A stretch of DNA of 36,738 nucleotides from JBCAWW01 sp039024315 (GCA_039024315.1 JBCCQN010000067.1:1-36738); one strand, 5' to 3'; positions 7,109 to 15,432 are shown, counted from the stretch's first letter. Notes: generated by a model from the sequence alone, not told the origin. Translations and numbers: made by a program.

Positions 7109-8407
7109 TTAGTTGGGGCTAATTTTGTAGCGGCCCGAACGAGGATCGTAATATCCTTGATATTTTTTGTTATTGAAAGAGAAATTGAGCGCTTGCGGTT
7201 TGGGTTGGGGGCGCTGGCGCCAGCGCGGACTACTCGCTAAAGGTAATGCTGGGGAAAGGCTGATAAGATCGAGCTGGGTTTCAAACCAAACGGTCTCATA
7301 GCGTTCACTAAGGACGATGCCACTTAAGCCTCTTTCTTGGACTGGCCTCACGGCACCCGCTACAAAAACTAATAAGGAATCAGGCAAGCTTCTAGCTGCG
7401 ACCGCAAGGTTCGGAGCATCCGCACAATAAGACAAAAACTCAGCGGTATTATCAACGACCTTAGCGTTCCCCGCTAGGGGTTGATGCAAAATCTGACCAC
7501 TGGCGATTTGCAGCTTTTCGTCCCTGCCATAGGCATACTGGCTCATAATACCGCCGCTTCGCAAATCCCGAATCTGCACTTTGAGGGAATCTTCTGAGGT
7601 CGCAAACTGAATCAGAAGGTCCTGCCAGAGCAGAGAGTTGGTTTTATAATGATTGGGATTGTCTCCAAGTTTTGGACTGGCAAAGCTACGCTCAGACTGA
7701 CGACCACCGGGTAGATCGACTTCGACCACATAGGTCTGATCGGCTTCATCAAGGGTCAAATATAGATAGGGACCGTACTGATACATTTTGCCCGCTTGCC
7801 AAGTGTGGGCTAATTCTATCGTCGAATCAGGATGGATAGTAGAAAGTTGGTAATCTACTTTCTCAGCAAAGTCAGTTCGCTTGAGGGTGATTTCTTCGGT
7901 CTCAAATTGCCCTCCATCTTCAAATTTACAGACCCGAACTACATTGCTATTTCTTGGCATCCGCACGATATGCAGGGTCCCTTGATAGGTAAAGGCTCCG
8001 GCATGCAAATGGGCACGGCGTTCGCGTAGATCTACACGATAGCTATCAGCACTACCGTCTTGCTTAGAGACTGAATATGCTTGGTATTCCCCACTTCTTA
8101 GATCGAGATAGAAAAAATGTAGGGCATCAGCCTGATTAGTAAAGCCTAAAGGATGCAAATTGGGGTTCTGAGGGAGGTCTGATAAGGTGTAGGATTGCCG
8201 CAATTGCATATTGCGATCGAGCAAAAAAATTCGCGCCTGCCCTCTCTCCTGAAACAAAAGGGTAACGCCTTGCTCATCAGTAAAGGAATAAGCCTTGGTG
8301 TTACGTCCTAGCTGAGTTTCAATCTCGAGTAAGGGATTTTGCTGGGCCTGTAGGAGAGCTAGACTCCCCAAAAGCAAGAGGGAAAGTAAATAGCGGAGCA
8401 TGTGCAT
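7109..8407 (-). CDS. exported protein of unknown function
   Basis: From the ATG at 8407 (or the one at 8401) the protein has 432 (430) residues and a clean signal peptide, MLRYLLSLLLLGSLALLQA. A longer frame from 8446 would start inside the terminator hairpin of the neighbouring gene, so it is rejected. The mature part is rich in beta-strand patterns with recurring short Tyr- and Gln-rich segments, such as TYVVEVDLPGG and LLIQFATSEDSLKVQIRDL. This suggests a propeller or other beta-rich fold (inference). I do not recognise a family. It lies 15 bases before the EEP gene and probably leads that operon. Confidence 0.7.
   Translation of the reverse strand: MHMLRYLLSLLLLGSLALLQAQQNPLLEIETQLGRNTKAYSFTDEQGVTLLFQERGQARIFLLDRNMQLRQSYTLSDLPQNPNLHPLGFTNQADALHFFYLDLRSGEYQAYSVSKQDGSADSYRVDLRERRAHLHAGAFTYQGTLHIVRMPRNSNVVRVCKFEDGGQFETEEITLKRTDFAEKVDYQLSTIHPDSTIELAHTWQAGKMYQYGPYLYLTLDEADQTYVVEVDLPGGRQSERSFASPKLGDNPNHYKTNSLLWQDLLIQFATSEDSLKVQIRDLRSGGIMSQYAYGRDEKLQIASGQILHQPLAGNAKVVDNTAEFLSYCADAPNLAVAARSLPDSLLVFVAGAVRPVQERGLSGIVLSERYETVWFETQLDLISLSPALPLASSPRWRQRPQPKPQALNFSFNNKKYQGYYDPRSGRYKISPN
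7461..7480 (-). repeat. hairpin-AACGC element 7
   Basis: Minus strand: CCCC-TAGC-GGGG-AACGCTAA. In the exported-protein gene, read as Ala-Gly-Asn-Ala-Lys. Confidence 0.6.
8017..8038 (-). repeat. hairpin-AACGC element 8 (long stem)
   Basis: Minus strand: a 7-bp stem CGTGTAG / CTACGCG with one G-T wobble and loop AT, then AACGCC. In the exported-protein gene. Confidence 0.5.
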
Positions 8408-8431
8408 GAGGGAACGTTTGGAATCATAACG

Positions 8432-8470
8432 AAAAACACCTCCCAAGACTTATGTCAGGGAGGTGTTTTT
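8432..8470 (-). terminator. terminator after the pspA-paralogue gene
   Basis: A 13-base stem (8432-8444 with 8458-8470), GC-rich in the middle with A and T runs at its outer ends, forms a strong rho-independent terminator. It lies 26 bases after the stop of the minus-strand gene ending at 8496. It also rules out the longer start of the next gene. Confidence 0.85.
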
Positions 8471-8495
8471 TATTGCTTAAAGTATCGTCGCCTTG

Positions 8496-8966
8496 TTAGA
8501 AGTCGCCCATGCTTTTCTTGTTTTGCTTTTTAGGCTTGGGAGCTTCTGGCTTATCTTCTGCTTTAGGCGTGGTATCAGCTTTAGCTTCAGGGCTTTCAGC
8601 GGCTGGTTTCTCAGGCACTTCGATCCCCATCTCTTTTTTCATTTGTGAAACGAGATCTTCAGCGGCTAGCTTTTGCATCTTGGCTTCATTGGCGAGTCTA
8701 TCTAGCTCACGGGAAGTCTCAGAGGCTTCCTCAAGCATCATGTCGAGCTTAGCTTCACCTATAGCGGTGCCAGTGTTTAGCTGCTCAATCCAGTCATCTG
8801 TATCATCATCGAGGCTCCCGACGATATCAGCTATGGTATTGTTGAGCTTTTGGCTACGCTTGAGTCCTTCAGCTTTTTCGAGAAACTCTTTACGGAGCTT
8901 GAGGTCCTTTTTGTATTGGGCCTTCATCTGCTCTTTTAGGAGCTTACGTTTTTCTTCTCCTGTCAT
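8496..8966 (-). CDS. small PspA C-terminal-like coiled-coil protein
   Basis: The product has 156 residues, no signal peptide and a highly charged helical sequence. Residues 38-118 align by eye with residues 145-225 of the adjacent PspA: TIADIVGSL with KIADTMESF, GEAKLDMMLEE with NEARMEMALDS, and AAEDLVSQMKKEMGIEVPE with RASELVKQFKVEMGLDSPV. The N-terminal membrane-binding helices of PspA are missing. The last 35 residues are a Lys/Pro/Ala/Glu-rich linker ending in SMGDF. It is probably a duplicated, shortened PspA that can enter or regulate the PspA polymer (inference). It follows pspA by 86 bases and ends at a strong terminator, so the two form an operon. Confidence 0.7.
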   Translation of the reverse strand: MTGEEKRKLLKEQMKAQYKKDLKLRKEFLEKAEGLKRSQKLNNTIADIVGSLDDDTDDWIEQLNTGTAIGEAKLDMMLEEASETSRELDRLANEAKMQKLAAEDLVSQMKKEMGIEVPEKPAAESPEAKADTTPKAEDKPEAPKPKKQNKKSMGDF

Positions 8967-9000
8967 AAGACTAATGGTTGAAGGGTTGAGGGTTGACTGC

Positions 9001-9030
9001 TTGATTTATTGAAAGGATTCAACAAATCAA
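9001..9030. repeat. imperfect palindrome between pspA and its paralogue
   Basis: Arms TTGATTTATTGAA and TTCAACAAATCAA, with one mismatch, surround AGGA. It sits in the 86-base gap between the two genes with further TTGAA/TTCAA words. It could be an RNA stem that sets the ratio of the two proteins. A similar TTGAA-rich region lies at 18471-18540. Confidence 0.6.
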
Positions 9031-9052
9031 TCATTCATACATTCAACAATTA

Positions 9053-9778
9053 TTAAGCCGTTTCTTTGCCGCCTAGATCAAGGTCAAGATCGTCAGGTAG
9101 ATCAGTAACCGGAGAATCGAGTCCCATCTCAACTTTGAACTGCTTGACGAGTTCAGAAGCGCGGATGTTTTCAGCTTCTTCTTCTAGCTTGAAGGTATCG
9201 GTATCGACAGAGTCGAGGGCCATTTCCATACGAGCTTCGTTTTTGGCTGTTTCCTCGTTGACACGATTGATCATTTCGTCATGAGTAGCATCAATACCCG
9301 CTACTTCGAAAGACTCCATCGTATCGGCAATTTTGGACTGCCACTTGGCGCGTTCGTGTGCACGTAAAGCCTCTTTGGCTTCAGCGATTTTGCGCTCACG
9401 CTGCTTCATGAAGACTTTCTTGACTTCAAGAGACTTTTGGTAAGCTTTGTTGGCAGTTTCGAATTGCTCTTTGGTTTGGAGCATATGCCCTTTGATAGAC
9501 TCAAGACGGAGGGCATAGTTTTGGGCGATATCATCACGACCGGCCTGAATGGCAGCTTTCATTTTTGAAACGAGGTCGCGGTACTCGCGCTTGTACTTTT
9601 CAAGCTCTCTTTCGAGTAGCGTAACGCTCGCCTTGACGGTAGCGATATTTTCGTTCATTTGGGGAATCTGGTCGTTCAGTTCCCTAATATTCTGTTCAAG
9701 GATCAGTTTCGGGTCTTCAATAGAGCTCACAAGTCCCCCGAAAATAGACTTCATGGCGCGTACAAATCTCTTCCACAT
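9053..9778 (-). CDS. pspA: PspA/IM30 (Vipp1) family protein
   Basis: The 241-residue protein is a full-length PspA/IM30 homologue. The N-terminus MWKRFVRAMKSIFGGLVSSIEDPKLILEQ is the amphipathic helix plus the conserved ED-P start of the first core helix. Helical coiled coil follows to about residue 200, and a short C-terminal tail has acidic DLPDDLDLDLG. The family belongs to the ESCRT-III superfamily and forms rods or rings that stabilise damaged inner membranes. No PspF-type regulator or PspB/C lies nearby, which is usual outside Proteobacteria. It is followed by a small paralogue of its own C-terminal half. Confidence 0.9.
   Translation of the reverse strand: MWKRFVRAMKSIFGGLVSSIEDPKLILEQNIRELNDQIPQMNENIATVKASVTLLERELEKYKREYRDLVSKMKAAIQAGRDDIAQNYALRLESIKGHMLQTKEQFETANKAYQKSLEVKKVFMKQRERKIAEAKEALRAHERAKWQSKIADTMESFEVAGIDATHDEMINRVNEETAKNEARMEMALDSVDTDTFKLEEEAENIRASELVKQFKVEMGLDSPVTDLPDDLDLDLGGKETA
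9349..9364 (-). repeat. hairpin-AACGC element 9
   Basis: Minus strand: CGTG-CA-CACG-AACGCG, inside pspA. The loop CA is atypical. Confidence 0.45.
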
Positions 9779-9904
9779 AGGATTTACCAGTTATAAATAG
9801 ATAGCGAACTAATGATAGGTATCGGACCGCAAAGGTTTGAATTCGCTGTAATTTAAAATTTTCTGCATCAATTCCCACAAAAGGGTAGCTCTTCCATTAC
9901 GGAA

Positions 9905-10945
9905 TCAGCTAGGCAGAGGTTGAGACTTTGCATTTTTTTGTCTCAACTCCAGTTGAAGTTGTAAAAATCGCAAATATTTTTTGCTCGTAAATTGACCTTG
10001 GTAGGCCTTGAGCATCTCTTCTGCTAAGTCAAACTTTTGGTCTAAGAGCATTCCAAATATTTCTCTTGTCAAATAGACATCCTTAGGCCCTGCTTCTAGC
10101 TGCTCATTAGCTATTTCCATACAATTGCGGTGCCACTCCTCATAATCAGCATGCTCTGCAGCTGGTGGATTAGGGGCTAAACCCGCTAAGCCATGGAGAT
10201 GAATATTGAGATAATGATAGTAATGGTGCGAGAACATCGCCGCCTGATTATTGACCAATACCTGATCGTAGAGCGAGGTATCCACATCGCGATTATAGGC
10301 TTGGGAACGCTTGAGAAAGGCTTTTTGATAGAGGATATCGTTTTTCTCAAACTTGACAAACCAATCCGGCAGCGTGGTAAAAACTTCCTGTTCAGTGAGG
10401 AAAGCAAGTTCATAAGCTGCCAGCGAGTCTAGTTTGGCGGCATAGAGAGAAAATTCGGTTTCTGCGATCAACTTCCGACTACTACGCACTTGCACTTGTT
10501 GGAAGCGTTGATATTTTTTTTGGAGATAGCGGCAAATCTTGGCGTTTTCGCCTGCAAAACGAATATCATATGGCTGCTCTAAGCTGTCCAGTCTAAGTAT
10601 CATCTCTAGGGTCGAATCTCCGGGCACTAGAAATACTTCGACGGGCTGATCATTGACATAGAGCATTGCTGGTCGTGGACTGTTGACGCTAAAATCCATA
10701 CGCCATTGGCCCGGCACTACTTTGCGAGATTCTACATATTCACGTTTGCCCTGCAGGATATTTTGGTATTGCCCATAGACGGCGAGTTCAGCGGAGCTGT
10801 CCTCCACAATAATCCACACCACCGCAGGCTGATAGAAGTCATAAGAAGGCTGAGGCTTTTGTCGATGTTCGGCATGGTAGGTCAAACCATACACCAAGCT
10901 GGCGACAAGCAACATCAACAAAACCGGCATGAAACGGATATGCAT
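9905..10945 (-). CDS. exported protein resembling the N-terminal part of TlpA-like proteins
   Basis: The 346-residue product has an N-terminal signal or anchor (residues 5-22). About 100 residues of beta-strand follow with VEVFLVPGDSTLEMILRLD, then a helical part. This plan recalls the region before the thioredoxin domain in many Bacteroidota TlpA/AhpC-type proteins. The thioredoxin domain and any CxxC motif are absent, so it is not a disulfide reductase. The family assignment is tentative. It starts four bases after the stop of the delta' gene, so it is the second gene of that transcript. Confidence 0.55.
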   Translation of the reverse strand: MHIRFMPVLLMLLVASLVYGLTYHAEHRQKPQPSYDFYQPAVVWIIVEDSSAELAVYGQYQNILQGKREYVESRKVVPGQWRMDFSVNSPRPAMLYVNDQPVEVFLVPGDSTLEMILRLDSLEQPYDIRFAGENAKICRYLQKKYQRFQQVQVRSSRKLIAETEFSLYAAKLDSLAAYELAFLTEQEVFTTLPDWFVKFEKNDILYQKAFLKRSQAYNRDVDTSLYDQVLVNNQAAMFSHHYYHYLNIHLHGLAGLAPNPPAAEHADYEEWHRNCMEIANEQLEAGPKDVYLTREIFGMLLDQKFDLAEEMLKAYQGQFTSKKYLRFLQLQLELRQKNAKSQPLPS

Positions 10946-10949
10946 GGGT

Positions 10950-12068
10950 TTAACTTCTAATAATCGAGTGCATGCGCAAACTAAGGGCAGTGAATATCAT
11001 TTGCGGATTGCCATTGCCGCTGAGCGAACGTCTGCTCTTTTCCATTTCTGCAGTGATCCGAGCCACTTTCTCGGGATCGACGATTTGAGAGAAGCGTTCT
11101 TGGAAAGCTTTCTCCTTTTGTGTGGCTAGGGCAAGTTCAGGCGTCTGTAAATAATAAAGTAAAGAGTCACGCATCTTCTTGATCGCAATTTGCAAAAACA
11201 GCTTTTGGAACTCTTTACTCTCTTTAAAAATCGTCTCAGTTTGAGCCAATATCTTAGCATAATCGCCCGTATAGACTGACCGCATCCATTCGGCATAAGT
11301 AGCACTAATGGCTTGGCTACTCTCCGAAAGATACTCCTTGGCATTGCCGATACTCCCTTCACTGATAGCCGCAATCTCTTCGGCGGCTTCGCTGCTCACC
11401 TCCTGCTTGATCAGATAATGCTGAATATCCGCTTGGGGAATTCTGCTAAGGGGGATACGCTGGCAGCGAGAATTGATGGTAGTCAAAAGACGACTGGGAT
11501 CGCTGCAAGTCATGATGATGAGCGTCTTGTCTGGCGGCTCTTCGAGCAACTTTAAAAAGGCATTTGCGCCTTCGCGGTTGATAAGTTCGGCTTGCCAGAC
11601 AATCACCACTTTATACTTAGCCTCAAAAGCCTTGAGGAAGACGTTGCGCTTGAGCTCACGGATCTCATGGACACTAATAAAAAGCTGCTTGCTTTCGCCC
11701 CCTAGGGTGCGTTGCCATTGCGAAAAACTAAAGTAAGGGTCCGCTACAAATGGCTCTCTAAACTGGGCAAAGTAGTCTTGGGTGAGATAGCGTTTGCCAC
11801 CTTCCGTTTTGGAGATAATGGGCAACACAAAGCGCAAATCAGGATGAATCGCCTTGCGGATCTTCACACAGCTTGAGCATTTGCCACAGCTGTCGTTCTC
11901 AGTAGGGTTGAGGCAATTGACATATTGAGCGATCGCGTTGGCAAAAGCGAGTTTGCCTAGGCCGGATGGCCCTGTGAGCATAATTGCGTGGGCGAGTCGA
12001 TCATGTTGGAGCGCTTCTCTAACTCTTTGCCCAGCGGCATCTTGTCCGATAAGTTCCTGAAACTGCAC
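10950..12068 (-). CDS. holB: DNA polymerase III delta' subunit
   Basis: The 372-residue protein is the clamp-loader delta' subunit, which helps load the beta clamp on primed DNA. Visible are QELIGQDAAGQRVREAL, a P-loop (GPSGLGKL), a zinc module (CLNPTENDSCGKCSSC), and LEEPPDKTLIIMTCSDPSRLLTTINSRC with the SRC motif. The P-loop is better kept than in E. coli delta'. GTG at 12068 is the start; it gives the normal N-terminus and no in-frame ATG lies close by. The gene is followed by an unrelated exported-protein gene after four bases. Confidence 0.9.
   Translation of the reverse strand: MQFQELIGQDAAGQRVREALQHDRLAHAIMLTGPSGLGKLAFANAIAQYVNCLNPTENDSCGKCSSCVKIRKAIHPDLRFVLPIISKTEGGKRYLTQDYFAQFREPFVADPYFSFSQWQRTLGGESKQLFISVHEIRELKRNVFLKAFEAKYKVVIVWQAELINREGANAFLKLLEEPPDKTLIIMTCSDPSRLLTTINSRCQRIPLSRIPQADIQHYLIKQEVSSEAAEEIAAISEGSIGNAKEYLSESSQAISATYAEWMRSVYTGDYAKILAQTETIFKESKEFQKLFLQIAIKKMRDSLLYYLQTPELALATQKEKAFQERFSQIVDPEKVARITAEMEKSRRSLSGNGNPQMIFTALSLRMHSIIRS
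11018..11034 (+). repeat. hairpin-AACGC element 10 (weak)
   Basis: CGC-TGA-GCG-AACGTCTG, three base pairs only, with an AACGT tail. Near the 3' end of holB. Confidence 0.35.
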
Positions 12069-12154
12069 GAGGCTAAATTACCAAAAATCAGTCGGTATTC
12101 CCCCTAATATTCGGTACTTTTATCAGTCGCCCCAAAAACCCAAACACAAAATTG

Positions 12155-12814
12155 ATGCGGATTTTTATTCTTTTGTTTTTGAGTGTCTCTTGTATTTGCG
12201 CGATCACACAAGCTCAGACCAAGAACGATTGGGAGGAGTGGGAAGGCTTATTCAATGGCATGAGTGGTAATCCCAATTTGACCAATACTGAATTGGGATT
12301 TGTCACTAGCTTTTATCAACTGGACGTATCTTTCAAACGACAGAAAGAATATTTTGGCGAATACACCGGATACGGTCAAGAGTTTGGGATTTACTTTCAG
12401 CCCAATCTGGTAGGACAGGTTGATTTGCGGGCCAGCTTGATGTATTCGCAATATGCGTTTCGCTCTCAGGACAGTATTATTAACCTCAATGTCAATTTAG
12501 GGCTAGTCAGATTGCCCCTCTCATTGGTTTATACTGCCCCTTGGAAAATCATAGAGCCCCAGATCAGCCTTGGCTTTAATCTGGGGCATTTGGTACGCCG
12601 TGGTGGCTATATTTTTTATCGTTCTGAGGATGTTTTGCCTCGCTATTGGGCCAGTACAATTACCTCTGGCTTACATGGTGGTATAGCTTTGCAAAAAACT
12701 CTCCCTAGCAATTGGGTCATCAGACTAGATTTTGGAATGAGTCTGGATGTCGTCAATCCTTTCGACAAGTTTACCAGTCGTCACTTACAGTTGGCTATCG
12801 GCCGTCGTTGGTGA
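12155..12814 (+). CDS. putative outer-membrane beta-barrel protein
   Basis: The ATG at 12155 gives 219 residues; a TTG one codon upstream is also possible. A signal peptide (RIFILLFLSVSCICAITQAQ) leads to alternating hydrophobic strands such as VDLRASLMYSQYAF, LVRLPLSLVYTAPWK and HLQLAIGRRW. The chain ends in an aromatic residue (Trp), as outer-membrane barrels often do. No closer family is recognised. Its TGA ends at 12814, and the stop of the opposing TPR gene begins at 12815, so the two converge with no gap. Confidence 0.6.
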   Translation: MRIFILLFLSVSCICAITQAQTKNDWEEWEGLFNGMSGNPNLTNTELGFVTSFYQLDVSFKRQKEYFGEYTGYGQEFGIYFQPNLVGQVDLRASLMYSQYAFRSQDSIINLNVNLGLVRLPLSLVYTAPWKIIEPQISLGFNLGHLVRRGGYIFYRSEDVLPRYWASTITSGLHGGIALQKTLPSNWVIRLDFGMSLDVVNPFDKFTSRHLQLAIGRRW

Positions 12815-14221
12815 TTAGCAACCGCAGTCTCTTTTTTCTAGTTCTTCTTTAGCATTTTCGTCGCCTAGACCGGAAGCTCGCTTCAAATCTTCACAAGCAC
12901 TCTCCATATCGTCTAGTTCGATTTTAATTAAAGCTCTTTCGTAGAGAATGGCTTCGTCATTGGGATATAGCTCTAATGAGTCATTATAATCTTCTAAGGC
13001 CCCGCTAAAGTCTCCTAACTCTGCTTTAGCCGCCGCTCTAGAATCCATAGCCGAAGCCCGACGAGGCGCAATCTCTAAGGCCTTATCATAATCTGCAATG
13101 GCATCGTCAACCTTGTTCATATCCATAAGAAGATCGCCACGCTCATGGTAGTTTTCAGGAGCATCCTCTTCGATCTCAATGGTATAGGTCAAATCTGCGT
13201 AGGCAGAATCATACATCCCGAGACCTTTGTAAGAGATTGCACGATTGAAATAATGGGCAGGATCTTCATCATTGAGTGTGATGGCTTTGTTGAAATCCTC
13301 AATCGCTTTGTCGTGCTCATCCAACTTAGCCAAAGCTAGGCCACGATAGTTGTAGATATCTTCATCATCGGTCCCTCCCATTTCGAGGGCAGTATCAAAA
13401 TTTACCAGAGCACTGTCATACATATCTTGGGCTAAGAACAAGCGACCAAGGTTGTAAAAGGCATAAAGATTTTCGGGATCTACTTCAAAGCCTTTGCGGT
13501 AGCTAGCAGCAGCTTCTTCATACTCTTCGAGATCGCTCAGAATATGGCCTTTCACCTGATAAGCTACTCCATCTTCCGGGTCTAGTTCGATAGAACGCTC
13601 GATATCAGCCAAGGCACTCCGCTCGTCGCCGATGGTATTTTTGGTATTGGCGAGATTGAGATATCCGATAGCATAGTCATCATCTGCCAATTCGATCGCT
13701 CTTTTAAAATCCGCGATGGCGCCATAATAATCACCCATCAATCTCCTTACGTGCCCTCGATTGTTAAACACAATTACTGAGCCTGGGCTGAGATTCATCG
13801 CTTTGGTGTAGGCTCCTTCCGCTTTACGCAGTTCGCCTTCGGCAAGGTATTCCTCCCCTTCATCAAACCATTCTTGGGCAGTCTTGTCGGTACCTTCGAT
13901 CCGCGACTGTAGGGTTACAAAAGCGTCGCAATTATTGCTAAGGTCAGCGGTTACCAATTGGCCGATTTCGGCTATCGCATCTTCATCGCCTTCGGCGATT
14001 ACACTACCAAAAGTTTTGACAAGGAGTTTTCCATTACTTTCGACGGCAGCATTGACACAGCGGCTGATGACTTCACGGATGATATCTTCATCACGCTCCA
14101 TCCTAAATTCATTGAGACAATCACAGGTTTCTCCGGAGATTTTTTTGATGACTTTTTGAGCTTGTGCCGGAATAGATAAAGCGAATAGCAAAAAAAAGGT
14201 TAGGAAAGGAATAATTCGCAT
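12815..14221 (-). CDS. exported TPR repeat protein
   Basis: The 468-residue protein has a signal peptide (IIPFLTFFLLFALSIPAQA). Residues 22-120 form a domain with CDCLNEFRMERDEDIIREV. About ten consecutive tetratricopeptide repeats follow from about residue 117 to 450, with typical AIADYDKALEIAP and YNNRG-like units. TPRs are protein-binding helices; the partner is unknown. The protein is strongly acidic. The extreme C-terminus RDCGC and the N-terminal CDC could form disulfides outside the cell (inference). No terminator fits between this gene and its convergent neighbour. Confidence 0.85.
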   Translation of the reverse strand: MRIIPFLTFFLLFALSIPAQAQKVIKKISGETCDCLNEFRMERDEDIIREVISRCVNAAVESNGKLLVKTFGSVIAEGDEDAIAEIGQLVTADLSNNCDAFVTLQSRIEGTDKTAQEWFDEGEEYLAEGELRKAEGAYTKAMNLSPGSVIVFNNRGHVRRLMGDYYGAIADFKRAIELADDDYAIGYLNLANTKNTIGDERSALADIERSIELDPEDGVAYQVKGHILSDLEEYEEAAASYRKGFEVDPENLYAFYNLGRLFLAQDMYDSALVNFDTALEMGGTDDEDIYNYRGLALAKLDEHDKAIEDFNKAITLNDEDPAHYFNRAISYKGLGMYDSAYADLTYTIEIEEDAPENYHERGDLLMDMNKVDDAIADYDKALEIAPRRASAMDSRAAAKAELGDFSGALEDYNDSLELYPNDEAILYERALIKIELDDMESACEDLKRASGLGDENAKEELEKRDCGC

Positions 14222-14334
14222 GTTTTATAATTTGAGTTAATGGAGGGGGTGTTTTCTATAGCATATTAAGCATTTTGCGCAGGAATCCCTTAGCGCTGAT
14301 TATAAAAAGGGTCTAAAAATTATTTTCTTCTGTT

Positions 14335-15249
14335 ATGAAAAGATTATTGCTCATTCTCCCGTTATGTTTCGCCTTGGCGAACGCTTGGTCTCAAAGTCAG
14401 ACCCTGAACCTCTATCCTGAGGGGATTCCCTGTAAAAATGACCTCATCGAAGAAGCCAAAGAGGGTAAAGATGGTATCCTACGCATCAGTAAAGTACATG
14501 AGCCAATCCTTGACGTTTATCTACCCGACTCCGCCAATGGTAGCGCAGTTGTGATTTGTCCCGGAGGAGGCTATACCATTCTCGCTTGGGATTGGGAAGG
14601 CAGTAGTATGGCCGAATGGTTTAATACGATGGGGATTACGGCCTTTGTTCTCAAATACCGATTGCCCCATTGGGAGACGGAGGAGTGCCGCTCCGAGGTA
14701 GCCTTGATGGACGCCCAAAGAGCGATGCGATTGGTGCGCTCTAAAGCGGAAGAGTATGACTTAGACGCGGAAAAGGTGGGCATTATGGGCTTTTCGGCAG
14801 GCGGGCATTTGGCCTCTACCCTTGCGACGCATTTTGATAGTGGAGATAAGGATGCCCCACTAGTCGTGGAACGCTACGGTTGTCGTCCAGACTTTGCCAT
14901 CTTGATGTACCCAGTTGTCAGTTTTGATCCAGAGATCGCCCATGGCGGTTCCCGCCGCAATCTCCTAGGCAAAGAAAGCTCTGCTGAAGAGGAACGCTAC
15001 TACTCCAACGAGAAGCAAGTAACCTCTGAAACGCCGCCTACTATCATGATCCATGCAGATGATGATAAAGCGGTGATTCCAGAAAACAGCGTCAACTTTT
15101 ACCTCGCCCTGCGAAAATATGGGATCCCTGCCGCGCTGCATATTTTTAGCCAAGGGGGGCATGGATTTTCTTTTGCCGAAGGTAAGGGTGCGGTAGAAAT
15201 GTGGCCTCAAGTCTGTGAGGCCTGGCTGAAGGAGAGGGGGATACTGTAA
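14335..15249 (+). CDS. exported alpha/beta-hydrolase, probable carbohydrate esterase
   Basis: The 304-residue product has a signal peptide (LLLILPLCFALANA) and a complete alpha/beta-hydrolase fold. The oxyanion loop is ICPGGGY, the nucleophile is Ser154 in GFSAGG, the acid is one of Asp242-244 in HADDDKAV, and the base is His276 in GGHGFSF. This set is typical of the acetyl-xylan-esterase-like exported esterases. Deacetylation of plant or algal polysaccharides is therefore the likeliest role, but the substrate is inferred only. It is a single gene, followed by a short tandem-repeat region. Confidence 0.85.
   Translation: MKRLLLILPLCFALANAWSQSQTLNLYPEGIPCKNDLIEEAKEGKDGILRISKVHEPILDVYLPDSANGSAVVICPGGGYTILAWDWEGSSMAEWFNTMGITAFVLKYRLPHWETEECRSEVALMDAQRAMRLVRSKAEEYDLDAEKVGIMGFSAGGHLASTLATHFDSGDKDAPLVVERYGCRPDFAILMYPVVSFDPEIAHGGSRRNLLGKESSAEEERYYSNEKQVTSETPPTIMIHADDDKAVIPENSVNFYLALRKYGIPAALHIFSQGGHGFSFAEGKGAVEMWPQVCEAWLKERGIL
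14370..14386 (+). repeat. hairpin-AACGC element 11
   Basis: CGCC-TT-GGCG-AACGCTT in the signal-peptide region of the esterase, read as Ala-Leu-Ala-Asn-Ala, as in element 5. Confidence 0.65.
14857..14876 (+). repeat. hairpin-AACGC element 12
   Basis: CCAC-TAGTC-GTGG-AACGCTA inside the esterase gene, read as Val-Glu-Arg-Tyr, a different frame from element 11. A weaker candidate with a CTCT/AGAG stem lies at 14979-14999. Confidence 0.6.
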
Positions 15250-15250
15250 G

Positions 15251-15271
15251 GTACAAGGCAGTGCCTTGTAC
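15251..15271. repeat. perfect palindrome opening a tandem-repeat array
   Basis: GTACAAGGCA and TGCCTTGTAC flank a single G. The right arm is the start of the first tandem-repeat unit, so the array begins with an inverted half unit two bases after the esterase stop. Confidence 0.8.
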
Positions 15272-15377
15272 CAGACCAGGAAACTCGCACTGCCTTGTAC
15301 CAGACGGGGAAACTGGGCAATGCCTTGTACCAGACTAGGAAACTCGCAGTATCTTGTACCAGAGAGCGAAACTGACA
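15262..15377. repeat. four imperfect 29-30 bp tandem repeats
   Basis: Units start at 15262, 15291, 15321 and 15350. Each begins with TGCCTTGTACCAGA (the fourth TATCTTGTACCAGA) and ends in GAAACTCGCA or a variant. The units vary over their whole length and there is no constant-repeat/unique-spacer pattern, so it is not a CRISPR. It fills the gap between the esterase and the next hairpin element. Confidence 0.8.
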
Positions 15378-15394
15378 GGGCCAGGCTGGCAGAG

Positions 15395-15414
15395 GGAAGC
15401 GTTCCGCGAAGCGG
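15395..15414 (-). repeat. hairpin-AACGC element 13
   Basis: Minus strand: CCGC-TTC-GCGG-AACGCTTCC, between genes. Against the CTGC/GCAG copies, both sides of one base pair have changed together. Confidence 0.7.
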
Positions 15415-15432
15415 CAAAAAAAATAAAAAGCC

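Noticed and set aside
8408..8446. Longer start for the exported protein gene
   Set aside because: It would begin inside the terminator hairpin of the neighbour and put polar residues before the signal peptide.
10549..10566. GGCG-AAAA-CGCC palindrome near 10540-10552
   Set aside because: The AACGCC tail is part of the stem, so the register differs from the dispersed element.
11091..11107. CTT-TCC-AAG-AACGCTTC on the minus strand in holB
   Set aside because: The stem has three weak pairs only, which is too close to chance.
15262..15377. Possible CRISPR array
   Set aside because: Units vary over their full 29-30 bases and have no unique spacers; no cas gene lies near.
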